From: Nissolia schottii
Lineage: Eukaryota; Streptophyta; Magnoliopsida; Fabales; Fabaceae
Direction of reading: 5' to 3'
Assembly (NCBI GenBank): GCA_003254905.1
Contig: QANU01058919.1
Span: forward strand, 66,076-130,075
DNA length: 64,000 nt
The notes beneath the pieces are model-generated. The model was given only the letters and a program-made list of their open reading frames with translations, searched no databases and was not told the origin of the DNA. The translations under genes were made by a program, and so were the position numbers. Positions 32,470 through 45,005 of the stretch are shown one piece after another (position 1 is the first letter of the stretch; each line of letters begins with the position of its first letter).

Positions 32470-35400
32470 AACTACATGAGCTTTTTTTGGGCTGTTACTT
32501 TTTTTACAAATGAAAATAAAAAACTTATTTCATTTTAGATTTTTTGTGTGTGTTTTCTTGTTATTATTTATTTGTTTGTTTTATGTTTCGTTTTGTAAGT
32601 TTTTATTATTTGTGTTAATGTTTTTTAAATTTTTATGTTTGTCTTTATAAAATAAGAATACAAAGTAATTAACTATACCAAATGATTTTAACTAATAAAA
32701 AATTGATTAAAGTAAAAAAATTTAAAAACCATTGGACATGGAGAGCAAAGAAAACATGGGGAGAGAGAGGGGCAAGAGAGAAGAATAAAAATGAGATATA
32801 TAATACAATAAAGATAAAAATGTAAATTAATAAAACTAAATCAATTCAATTCTGATTTTAATAAATTTTAAACATTATAATTGATTTCTAAATTAATTTA
32901 ATTCTCTTTTTATATGTTTAATTTTAAACATAATAATTAATTTTCGTCAAATTAATTCAATTAAAATTATTTCTCATTTTAATTGATTCCAAATGCATCA
33001 TCATGACGGGGCCAGCCTTCTCTGTGAGGATCAGCAATGACTACTGTCACGGAACCATCCTCCTTCGCGAGCACGCGGGAGCATCGTTGGCGAAAGGTGT
33101 GGTATTGTGGCTGCGCAAGAAAGGGTTGAGGGCGATAGGGGTGCGGTTCCTTCATAATAAATAAAAAAATGGACTGAAAATGGAAAAGGGGTTGGAAATA
33201 AAACACTTCCATAAATAGTTTTGCTTGCTGCAAAAGCATTGCTCGTGCATGGGTTTTTTCTTTCATTATTATACGAGTAATGTTTAGGAGACCTAGCAAA
33301 TCAATTTACAAATTATTTATAATGAAGATGTTGATTTGTAAGTTGATAAGTTAAAAATAATATTTACATGTATATGAATAAAATAAAATAAAATGTTAAG
33401 TGTCAATCATAAAAATTATTAGTTTATAAACTTTTATTTTATTCATTTAAATGTTCCTCCTGGGGCTTAATATTATTCATGAAGCACTTGCAACTCCTCA
33501 AAATAATTTGCTTATATGTGTTTAATTTGACTTGAATTTTGAGTTGGGTAATGTCGCCATGTAGCAACTGCTCTAAATACTTTGTTTCTATATATATTTT
33601 ATTTGATTTTGTATAATATCACGCAAGAATTTTGGGTAACTTGAGATTCAAATTGCATTTTTTTCGTCTTATTTCCCTACTAATTAAGAAGCGAGGACAT
33701 GCTTTCCTAGACAGACGGCACAATTGTTATATTCTTCATGCCCTAGTTACTATGACAACAATGATTAAGTAATTAACGTTCAAACCGTAGTTTGCTTGTG
33801 ATGAAGGTTTGTAGTCTCTTGTAGTTAGTGGACTGTCTTGCAATTATAATTTCTAAATGTCATTTGCTATCAAAATAGTGTCCACAACTGTATTCTTATT
33901 CTTATTCTTATTCTGCTCAACAAAAAAAAAAAGGAAACTCAATTAAGGCAACTTGAAAAAACATTTAAGAATTGCTATTCCGTACTTTAATTAAATAAAA
34001 CTATTTGTTCCCTAATCTCTTATATTTCCTGCAGTTGCTTTACAAATTACAAATGTACAAAATTATGCTATCCAACCAACAGTCCCCTCCCATAGTCCCA
34101 CTGATATCTCGTTTACTTCTTGCTGCTTGTATCAATGCTGAATGATATGACAAGAATCGAGCATCACGGGAATTAACTCTTCACAACTGTTCTCCATTTT
34201 TCATGGCATAAAATGATTGTCTCCAATAAACATAAGCTCATGGAGAATGGTAAAGATTGGTGCAAGAAATAACCACCTACCAGCATTCCATGGTCTCCCA
34301 TTAATTATTTCTTCTATCAACTCCTGCAATGGTTAGTACTTTATTAGCACTATTGGGAACAAGAGCTGCAGAAGCAGCCGACTTTAGTCCTGCATAAAAA
34401 AGATAGAACTCCAAATTGCAGTAATTGTCTTTTTTTTTCTTCCCAATCTTTGTTGGGATAATTAGTTGATTTTGGTCATAGATGGGTAAAACATAGATAT
34501 ACAATTTCCTTATTTTTCTAATGTGGCATCCATAATTAATCATGATGAATGATTTACTCTATATGGTGATGTTTTCTAGGAAATGTATAATCTTGAAGGA
34601 ATGGTCAATTGAGAGCAATGAGTAGGTCATTGCATCATTTACATCAAAGAGATACATACAGCTTGGATTAAATCAATATGTTGTGACTTCAGAACAATCT
34701 TTGTCCATTCAAGTGTTTTCATTCATCACTAATTCCTGATTTTCTACCCCGTATCATATATAATTCAATGAGAATGTGATTGTCAAGCATGTTGCTACTC
34801 AAACTTGGAAAGAACTTGAAGACAGATATGCATGATAAGGAGAATAACACCAGCAGCCACGCCAGAAACAGAGGCAGAAAGGGGAGATTCAGCAACGCCG
34901 TCCTGTTTGGCAAGAGAAGGGACAGCAGGAGAAGCGTGAATAACATTATTGCCTTCAGTTTTGGAAGAAGAGATATCACCCTCGGCCTCTAGGGGCTCAG
35001 CATATTTTAGCACCAGGAATCAGCAGCCTTTTCATCCACATCCGGAATAGCAACACTATCCTCAACAATTGGGGGTTGCAGAGTCAGAAGCAGTAGAAGC
35101 AAAGGCAAGACAATTGGCATGATGCCTAGCACGGTAACTCGCAGCTACAATTGATTTTCTTTATTGGGTAGGAGAAAGAGCAACATGTTCTGCAACAAAT
35201 CAAAACACACCATTAGAAAGCCATGCATACAATGTAAAAGAGAGCAATCAAAAGCAGAACCAAAATAAAAGGAGTCAATGACAATCGAAGAAAAGAAGCC
35301 GAGGAAGAAGAGAGCCGTGAAAAAGTACAAAGTCTACAGACACAAGCTGAATCCAATTCAAAAAGGAAAGGAGTAGAAAGTCTAAAAGACATGTAACTCA

Positions 35401-36590
35401 CCTCCGACTGAAAGGGAAAGCACACAAAGTATCAAGACTTTGAGCTCTATGCTCTTAATAGTGCAAGAAAGAACCATAAAAGCATGAATAACTAGTTTCA
35501 GCTCAATGATAGATTTTAGTATGAGAAAATGTTTCCAACTATGTCTTTATCAAATTATGATCTACTTTGAAATGTTGTATGATATTTCTCTAGTAATAAA
35601 TTGCATGAAGTGAACAATACAGGATGTCCAAGAATAAATAGAGCATGACAGAGAAAAGACGCCCTGGGGGCTTTATTAGGAGATTCTTTCCTTCAATATG
35701 CTTATACTGTCAACTAACCTAAAATTCAAATATTGTTCGAATTGTTATGATGATACAACATAAACAGGTACTGACAGAAGGCAGTGAGGCAAGCAAGGAA
35801 AGTGGATAAGCAAAGACGCCCTTCACCAAAAGGGTCTATAGATGTTTTGCACATGAAGAATACTTGATAGCATCCTCCATGTGCAAGGGGGCTTATGATA
35901 TAGACCCTTTTGTAATACATAAACTAAGGATGATTACTAGTATGATTAAAGTAGAAGCATAGGCACTTGTCTCTAGTATGGTTAGCAGGGCTAGGCATAG
36001 GGTGGTGCCAACAAAATACGCCCTGAGCCTATCCACATAGAGACAAGAAGGGGAACTATGAGGAGTTATGGATCTTGCCCCACATCTCAAAGATGCCATG
36101 AGATCCATTCTAAGGCCTTTTGGCCAGCTATTAGAGCGTAAGGAGCAAGCAATTAGACACGCCCTCGCAGTAGCTGGAGTTAACAGCTTACAAACAACCT
36201 TCAGATTGGACTCAGGGGGCCTCCTGAAACGCCCCCTGAGGAACTGCTGAGGGAGCAGCAAAGGGTTGGTGACTTTACACACTTTAGGGACCCTTCAACA
36301 TAGCCTAAGAGAGAGGGACGTAAAGGGGTTTTGTTTATACTAGGTTTGGGTGAAAGAAACCTGCATTGGGCAGAGCTTGAAAGGGACATCTCACTTCAGG
36401 CTGCAGGCACAAGGACCCACGCAACAGAGGGCCTTGACCTGCAGCCCTGAAAGTGACACTTCAATACCAAACCCCTAGGAAGCAAAATGGTATTCTAGGA
36501 ATAGGAAAGGGGAGAAAAAAGAGTGGGAAGGAGATACAAAAGGAGAATACAGATAGAGAGAAGGGAGGACATGAAAACACAAGTGAACAC
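32470..36590. repeat. Duplicated block S, copy 2 (about 4.1 kb)
   Basis: Direct-repeat partner of 8843-12880 with a few percent divergence. It keeps about 180 bp near 33085-33270 that the first copy lacks. There the minus strand reads RVLAKEDGSVTVVIADPHRE then GWPRHDDAFGIN, a protein-like run ending at a stop (32979) that I cannot assign. The rest is AT-rich non-coding DNA, the possible gene remnant at 34795-35402, and a GC-richer repetitive stretch (35726-36590). Confidence 0.8.
34795..35402 (-). pseudogene. Possible small C-tail-anchored membrane protein gene remnant, copy 2
   Basis: Second copy of 11070-11677, with the same terminal exon (KYAEPLEAEGDISSSKTEGN ... AAGVILLIMHICLQVLSKFE) and a matching candidate intron (35190-35401). 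The frame change upstream of KYAEP is also present, so it is either the same relic duplicated or a gene whose exon structure I have misread. Confidence 0.35.
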
Positions 36591-36836
36591 GAGATTGGGA
36601 AAAAAAAGTAAGTTTGGATAGGCATGCATCAAAACAAAGTAAGTTTGGAACTACACCTTTCCGTATCAGACAAGGCTTTTAAGACCAGAGGCAAGGACAA
36701 TCTCTGATGCTCCACCAAGATGCAGTTCCATCATCCAGTGAAAGGGGAGGAACATCTGCAAACTGGCCATCACGTGCCACCTCTAAAAATTGGTCTTTCC
36801 AATTGCGAGGGAACCCATCCTCTGTTGACAAGAACA
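36591..36836 (-). pseudogene. Exon remnant of an unidentified gene, with a deletion scar
   Basis: Corresponds to 15166-15393 of the first unit. The part encoding VLANDLETVQWL is missing, together with 2.3 kb of upstream DNA. At the scar, AAAGTAAGTTTGGA appears twice (36604-36617 and 36636-36649), the first copy acting as filler. Family unknown. Confidence 0.45.
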
Positions 36837-38986
36837 TGTTAAGTTTCATAGTTAAGTAGATGAAATAAATAAAATAGGATTAGAGAAAAGTAATCACATA
36901 GCGAGAAAGGTTATTGTATTACTGAATAGATGTGTATTATTGTCGTGTCTCATTACACAGAGATGTTCCTATTTATAGACTAGAAAGAGAATCAATGCAT
37001 AATGAAAGTAAATCAATATAAAATAAACTAAATCAATTAAGGTTAATCTAAGATATAGAATATATTTATTTTTATTCTTGACACTCCCCCTCAAGCTAAA
37101 GTACATCGAGGACCACAAGGAGGAAGGCAAGCGCGGAAGAGGCACACAAGGAGGAAGGCATGTGCGGAGGGAGGCACGCACGGAAGAGGCACAGTGATAA
37201 GCATGGGAATGAAGCACCGGAACCACCGGAAAGTTGTAGGCACAGTGGCATGGGAATGAAGCACCGGAACCACCAGAAAGTAGGCATAGTTGTAAGCATG
37301 AGAATGATGCATTGCAACCACTAAAAAAACACCCCCTCACGAGGTAAACACTTTATACTTACATTGGACGCCAATCATCGCTCTTTGAGCTCAACTCCAA
37401 TGAGTACAACGGTAACACTATGTGGAACAGAAGCAATGGAACCAAAGTTTGACGTTGCTCATACCATTTCAGCAAATTAGAGTAATCAGCAAGAGATGAT
37501 TTCAACTGATCAATAGGATTTGTAATAGCAAGGATAGAAACTTGAGCAACATTTGCTGATCGTTGGGAGCATTCCCGTTGTAGAATGTGACAATCTTCTA
37601 AGGTATGGCCCCAAACGGCCACAATGAATACACTTCGAAAGGCCTCCTCCCACGTTGTCATAGCGAGAACGACCATGGTTGCTACTCTGGGAGGCTAAGG
37701 CGAAAGTATCATTTAGAGTCAGGGCAGTGATGGACTAGACAGGGTGTTCAGTAGGAACTTGAAGCAATGTGGACTACACTTTAGAAAGAGTAGGCATAGT
37801 AGTCAACCACAAAATCTGATCTCGAGTAGCAGACTAGTCAAGTGGCAAGCCATACAAGGCCATAAGAATAAAGAAGGCGTTACTCTGCTCCAATTCCTTT
37901 GCCAGAGTATCAGTAGGGGTTAAAAGCTCATTGAAATCATGGAGAACACCGTGAATCTTCCCCAGATAGGTAGACATAGGGCCATCAAACTACTGAGAAG
38001 TAATGACCTCCATGAGGTTTTGGCAAACCCCATACAAACGTTGGGTGTCATTGGTGTAAAGAGCTTTGGCTTCTTCCCACACTGATTCACAAGTAATATG
38101 AGACCAAAAAATTTGCTTGATAGACCGATCAATGGTGGTTTTGATGATACTGCAAAGCTGTGCATCAAAGTGAGACCATTGAGGACACTCCGTTGCACAA
38201 ATATTTTTCGCCTTTTTGGAGAGATGGTCTGAAAAGCCTTGGCCGGCAAGCCAAAGTTTGATATTAGAGGCCCAAGAGTCGTAGTTGCTACCATCCAATT
38301 TGCAATGGAGAGAGGCACACTAATATAGCTAACAAAAGTTGGAGGTCTAGTCTTTGGGAGCACCTAAAAGGTCACCTGCATCCATTGGTCACATAGGGGC
38401 AAAAATGGAAACCAAAAGATACCTGACAAGACAAAGTGGTTAGATAAAGAAGACAAGCACAAATCCAGAAAGAGGGGGCTGAGGTGAGCTTAGTGGTGCA
38501 AGAGGCGGCAGGAGATGTCCTCAGATGCGTTGTCACACACTGTAGGAAGCGGTGGCGTGTGGAGTATCAAAACGCGATGCGACAACCGTGGGTGGTAGCA
38601 GTGGAGCACAACAAGCCTGGTGGTGTGGTAGCCAGACAGAAACGATGCTGGAAAGTTTGGCCGGCAGTAGTCAAGGGATGAAAGCTGCCGTAGAAAAATG
38701 CACGACAAGAATAGGTGTTTCTCAGTGGGTTCTAAATACCATGTAAAGTTTTGTGGTTGAGCAAATAAAATAAATAAAATAGAATTAGAAAAGAGTAATT
38801 AGAGAGCAAGAAAGGTAATTGTATTGTTGAATAGATTAGTATTATTGTTGTATCTCATTACACAAGATGTTCCTATTGTAGGATAGAAAGAGAATCAATG
38901 AATAATGAAAGTAAATCAACCTAGAAAAAATTAAATCAAATAAGATCAATCTAATATATAAAATATATTTATTTTTATTCTTGACA
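36837..38986 (-). mobile_element. Non-autonomous copia-like LTR retroelement, copy 2
   Basis: Fossil, and the duplicate of 15394-17542. The 3' LTR is 36837-37083 and the 5' LTR 38742-38986, with the same primer-binding site (about 38728-38741), polypurine tract (37084-37098) and Gag-like region (37920-38363). Matching LTRs of the two copies differ by about 3-4%, against about 12-13% between the two LTRs of one copy, so this is a segmental-duplication copy and not a separate insertion. No reverse transcriptase. Broken, with several breaks. Confidence 0.85.
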
Positions 38987-39544
38987 CAAGAAAAATACAT
39001 TATATTAAAATTGAAGAAACAACACTAACCCAATAAACATGCGAAGCATGCATAACAGCTTATGTAGCAATTGGTCAAGTACAATTAAGATAATTTTTTT
39101 TCTTATAAAGACTTATTATCTTAAAAACATTATGACTTAAATCTTATGAAGCATTTGAGAATAGTGGAGTGGACAGATAGTGGCCATGAATAATATGGAT
39201 GAAAAGAGAAAGCAATGAAACAAAACATACTTAAGAGGACAAAATGAAGGGAGCAATCTTTCACAAAAAGGAAGAGCTTAAACAGAAAGGTTGTAAATAC
39301 CAGTTAGTACATAGTAGAATAAATATCCATTAACACAAGTAACACTATTGAATCTTATGGCAGCAAAATATGCCATGGGAAAGACAAATCATGAACATGG
39401 GATAAAGTTCACGGATAGTTTATAGCCAGAAAACTACATGGAAAGACAACTCCACTGCTTGATGCTGAAATAAAAAGAATTAAGAACCAAACTGTATGGA
39501 AAGAATATCACTGCCTCGTCAAGAAACAGAGGATTAAATTAAGG
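38987..39544. repeat. Duplicated block P, copy 3 (shortened)
   Basis: Copy of 89-1010 missing about 540 bp. It continues into DNA equivalent to 1011-1182 and then jumps at a GCATT sequence into the PPR pseudogene. The PPR 3' fragment seen in the other two copies is gone. Confidence 0.75.
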
Positions 39545-40050
39545 CATTGATCAAGGTACCATAGCTAACTTCGTTTAATTGAAAACCTTGGGCTACAACT
39601 CCGTCGAGAAAATGCAGTGCTTCTTGAACCTCACCATTTAGACAGAGGCCTTTCATAAGGGTATTCAAAAGGTTACAGTATCTGGTTGATAACCCATCTT
39701 GAGAGTCTTCGCCAATACAGAGAAAGCGAGAGCCATGCGACCAAGGTGGCAGTAACGATGCTCAAAGTAACGTGCTTAACGCGAAATTAGCAGTGGGGAA
39801 CTGCTCCATCTCAACAAGGGACCCTAAAATCTTGTTAAATTCAATGATGGGTGGCGCAAATCGCATACAAAGCATTCTAGTGAATGAAGCAACGAGATCA
39901 TCAACGCTATGATTATCAAGGGAAGATGTGGGGCAGAGAACCAGAGAATAGCCTTAAACTTGAAGGAATGGCAAGAAAGAGAGTGGGGATGGGAGTAGCA
40001 TACCTTAACATTGTCGATTTGAATGATGAAACTGTTGTTGGATTCAACAT
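39545..40050 (-). pseudogene. 5' end of a broken RFL-type PPR gene
   Basis: Minus strand: ATG at 40050 (MLNPTTVSSFKSTMLRYATP), leader with SSLRLFSGSLP, then the FNKILGSL region and one motif with GVVAQGFQLNEVSYGTLI-type sequence. The frame is interrupted. It is the duplicate of about 2640-3174; everything 3' of that is deleted. Confidence 0.8.
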
Positions 40051-41243
40051 TCTTATGTTTGTGTAAGGGATGAAAGCATACTTGTGCTCATTGTGAGTTG
40101 CAGCTTCGAAATTGTGAAAGTGATGAACGAGCTTTGAGTTGGTGTTGGCGGAGGAAGGAGAGATTGTGGGCATGGACATCAGACATGGGCAAAGAATGTG
40201 TGTTTTGATGCATCCAAGATAGAAACACGGAAAAGGACAAAAATGTTTGTTTAGTGAGATAGTGAAATTAACTGTGTTTAGAGATGTTTGAAAAGAGCTT
40301 CCAAATCTTATCAGAAAGAAAGGTTTGATGGAATATACTAGCATCTAAGGAGCCTAAGAGGTTCCATACTTGAGTAATATGAGGGTAAGAAGCTATGCAG
40401 TGCATCACAGATTTTACCTTATTCTGGCAGGCACCAGGAGTAACTGTGACATATATTTGGAATTTGTTCCTTACTCTTGTCTCCCTAGGGATTCCCTATG
40501 AGATACTTTAAATATTTAAATGACGGTTAGACAACTCAAAAATTGACAAAATAATTCCATTTATCACTTTCTTTCTTTTCTCCAATCTCTTGATAAACTA
40601 ACTTGAAAAATAATATCAATAAATCCATTCCGTATTAACTCATCAATAAAGTAGTTTATAAAAAAAATCAATAAAGTATACTCATTTTAAAATAAAAATT
40701 ATAATATGTTTTAAGATTTTGATACTAGTCAAAAAATCTCAAATAAAAAGAGTCAATATAATTTTACTAAATCTCAAGGGTCGTCAATGTATTTTGCCTT
40801 AAAAGTAATATTACTTTATTATATTCAACATACTTTTAAAATATAATTTTTAAACACAAATCAATTCTTTTAATTTCAACTACACTAAAGTTAATTATTT
40901 CAAAATTTAATTCTTTCAGAACTAACGACATTTTTTTTAATTCTAAATAACGAGGAATAGATATTCACGGAATCATAAACATACAAATGTCAGATCATGA
41001 ACAAAACTTATATTGAATATACATCAACATTTATTTATGGTAATAGATAAGATCATATGTATGACATATCCAAAACCAAAGCAAATCAAAGTAAAACCAA
41101 ACATAATATGTGTCAAAAACATGATGAGGAGCATAAACTAGCTTGCTCGTCAAATAACAAAATCCAATACATCAATAAGTTCGACACAAGAATATAGCAT
41201 AATAGTAAACTCAACAAGTCAACACACGCATCATAACTAACCA
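40051..41243. other. PPR upstream flank and AT-rich DNA
   Basis: Second-unit counterpart of 18480-19509. No gene; a frame on the minus strand (to 40344) is just the PPR leader read through its 5' flank. Confidence 0.6.
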
Positions 41244-41771
41244 TCAAATTCTAGAGGCGCGATCTGAAGGGTCATTCTGATATGGTCCCCAATTTTGAGG
41301 CTCAACTAACAACTTCAAGTCCTCCTACGAATCAGTGTCTTTCGACTTTACCTCTGCAATCCCATCACCAACTTTACCATTAAGAACTCCAACATCAACC
41401 ACAACATCATGAACTGTGGCTCCAAAGAAAGCTTCTTCTTCTTCGTCTGACAGTATCACAATGTGGTTCCAACTGTTATAATTGTTCTCCCATTCTACAA
41501 CTACCTTTGCAGCACTTACCTGAGAAACGTAGATAGAAATGTGGAAACTCTCCCTTGCCTCAGCTGGAGGGGTGTCAACATGCACTAGTGGAAGAAGGAA
41601 CTAAATATGATGTATTAGTTCTAGTGTGATAGAAGATCCTACTATGACGCCAATCACTACCTCGTAAGTTGTCGTATAAGTGGCCTCAACTACGGCGACT
41701 CCTCGGGTGGGGTCAAGCCTGATGCTCAAGATAGTTTGGGTCTCCGTCCTCACAATCCAAACTCGCTCCAT
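41244..41771 (-). pseudogene. Unidentified protein-like remnant, copy 2
   Basis: Same 176-codon span as 19510-20037, starting at ATG 41771 and ending at the stop after DRASRI. The internal stops after LELIHHI and SKDTDS are also present, so they predate the duplication. Residue changes between copies are scattered (for example VTH to ATY, SDGEE to SDEEE). Confidence 0.5.
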
Positions 41772-43069
41772 CAAAACCTAGAGCCATATGTGAAATAGAC
41801 GAGAAAACATGTTTCCTAAGTGGATATGTTGGCACTAACTAGGTGTCATTGCATAGGCTTCTAACCGTTCGGGTCGTTTCCAACTGAGCATACACCAAGG
41901 ATTTATTCAATTAATTATTTGGACCAAGTCCGAATAGTTAACAGTTAACCTATTCTTTCTTTTAATCTAACTCTTATCAGTCAGTCAAGATCAGAGAGTA
42001 TGAACAACACATCAATCTGTTGTACATGGACATGAAGAATGCTATGCACACGTGTTATGAATTCTTCTTCTTTGTTATATGTGTTCTTTAGTTATTCACC
42101 TTTTGTACCCTTCGGTATGCTTGGGGGACCGATTTACCCACCTAAGGACATACAATTTTCTAGTGAAGGAGATGAACTCAAATCTGTAGTAGAGAACCAC
42201 AAACGCTGACATAGTCAGCCATGATCAAAGGGATTTTTCTTTCTTCCTTGAGTACACCCAACACTATCAGCATACAACCTCTAAACTAATGGAGGGTGAC
42301 CGACTTTTGCACTGGCCCAAAGGACACGCTCCACACGGGAAACATCATTATGCATAACTTAGCTACTATAAGTGTGTTATATAAAAGTCTTATGAATATT
42401 TCCTCAAAAGTGAACTTAACTTATCTTTGATAAACATTACATTTTTAAGTCTTATAACACGCTTACAAAGAAATGATGACACTTATGGGTTCATCTATAG
42501 AGTAACACACACACACATACATATATATAAACAAATGAACGTGCACTAAACATTATAAGATCATACGATAGCTACATTTAACATTGTAAACATAAACATA
42601 AGCATGAGTATAAGCATAGGCATAAGCATAAACATAGTCATGGATATAGCTATAGCATGAACATATGTAGTTCTTCCAAATGCATACACTCCCTATGCAA
42701 ACAATACCATTTTATTTTCTGTGTGCTAGAAAACACAACTTGTACCATACATATAGTACTTCAATGCTAAGGCTTAGGGAATTCTTTTAGAAAAACATGC
42801 ATCAAATTACCAACAGTTAAGTCCTTTCTGACACTGATAGTGGAAAGAAAACCCTACTTTATGCCATATTGGTGGAAGGAACTTTTAATCATAGGTCATA
42901 GAGTCCTCTTTAGAAAACTTGACCATAAGTCTAGTCATCGTACAACTCATTCCCTGATCCTTCCTAAATCAAGTAAGAAAAACCAACGAAAATTGCCAAG
43001 GGTTTAAACAATATCTTTCTTTAAAATGTTTCAACATCAAAGAGGTTTCTTACCATTTTCTGATGATGT
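41772..43069. other. Non-coding, microsatellite-bearing stretch
   Basis: Counterpart of 20038-21339 with shorter CA and hexamer arrays. Nothing else seen. Confidence 0.6.
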
Positions 43070-45005
43070 AATCTCTAGTGAATAATCTTTACCTCCTACT
43101 ACAAAATCCTCATCTCACCCTGCTTCCACAAAGCCTAAGAATATTGTTGTGCATGTTAGGAAATATTCTAGGCCTCACCCCCCACCCAAGAATATTGTTG
43201 TGCATGTTAGGAAATATTCTAGGCCTCCCCCCCCCCCCCACCCCATCACACTTACAAGACCACCACCATGGTGCCATTGCTTATCCTACATGCAACTCTG
43301 TCAGTTATGAAAGTTTGTCTCCTTCCTATAAGTCCTATGTTCTGCAGGCCAGTTTTGTATTTGAACCTATCTTTTATCATAAAGCTATCAAATTTTCACA
43401 TTGGAGACGAGCTATGGATGAAGAACTCAAAGCAATGGAGGACAACGGGACATGGTGAGTGGTCCAACTGCCTCCAAACAAATATTGTATAGGCTACAAG
43501 GGAGTACACAACAAGCAGGAATTGATTTTCTAGACACTTTCTCTCCCGTGGCAAAAATCACAACGATGAGGGTTTTATTAGCAATTCTTGTTATAAAATA
43601 TTGGAGTTTCCTTCAACTAGATGTGAATAATACTTTCCTCAAAGGTGATCTTTTTAAGGAAGTCTACATGGATGTTCCTTTAGGTTATCCAATTCAGGGG
43701 GAGCATATGGCTTGTAAGCTTCACAAGTCAATATATGGCTTAAGGCAAGGTTCTAGACAATGGTTCCAGAAATTTTCTGGTTCTTTACTCAGTCATGGTT
43801 TTGTTCAATCAAAACATGATTATTCCCTCTTTACCATTGAATTTGGCCAAGACCAAGTCTTCCCACTTGCTTATGTGGATGACATCATCCTTTTTGGCCC
43901 TAATCCAAAAGCCTTGATCACAATTTAGCACAAGTTGCAGTAATTATGCAAACTTAAGATTTTAAGGGATCTTAAGTATTTTCTTGGACTCGAGATAGCT
44001 AGGTCTCATGCTGAAATTTGCTTATCTCAATGAAAATATGCTCTCCAAGGCTACAAGATTTGCCACTGTCAGGTCAACCCTTTTACCAATGGATCCACAC
44101 ATCAAGTTGTCTAGTTTACTTGTTGATCCCTCCATGTATCGCAAGCTCATTGGCCATCTTATGTACCTCACTATCTCCCACCCTAACATTGCTTTCTCAG
44201 TGTCTAAATTGAGTCAATATATGTCTCATCCTCGCTCTATTCACATTGATGCCTTACATCATATCTTGAGATACATTAAGCGTTCATCAGGTCATGGCCT
44301 TCTTTTCTCAGCTAGTTCTTCTTTGAGTTTAAAGGGGTATACAGATGCTAACTGGGGGGCGATATTTGGCCACAAGGAGATCCACAATAGGATTTTGCAT
44401 ATTCATTAGTGATTCCTTGGTTAGGTGGAAATCCAAGAAATAGATCACAGTCTTGACGTCTTTAGCTAAGTACCGAGCCCTTGCTACAATAGCAAGTGAA
44501 ATAAAATGGTTGATCAATCTGCTTAGAGATTTTGCAGTTCATATTGACACAACAATGGTTTATTGTGACAATCAAACAGTTATCGACCTTTCAACCAATC
44601 CTGCCTTCCACGAGCACTAGGAGCATATCAAAATTGATTGTCATTTCATATGTGAAAAGGTGAATCAACGATTGATCCATTTATAGCATGTCAAAAACCA
44701 ACATCAAACGACTGACTTATTAACCAAGGCAGTGACTACTTCACAGTTTAGCAATTTAATATGCAAGATGGGACTCTTCGATATTTTTACCCACCTTGAA
44801 GGGGAGTATCACATGTAAATATAAATTAATTGATTAGTTGTAAGTTAGTTATAAATAGCAGCTACTGTTAGAGGTAGGTAAAGTTAGAGGTAGGTAAAGT
44901 AGTTATAGTTTGTTATTCATTTTACAACTAGTATATAAACTGCACAGAACAGTTAGAAATCAATTCAACGAATTCATTCTCTTCATTCTTCTCTAATATT
45001 TTTAG
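43070..45005 (+). mobile_element. 5'-truncated Ty1-copia fragment, copy 2
   Basis: Fossil duplicate of 21340-23245: reverse transcriptase and RNase H regions ([24 protein letters not shown]), polypurine tract (about 44797-44808) and 3' LTR from about 44814. Capsid, protease and 5' LTR are absent. Broken, with several breaks. Confidence 0.85.
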
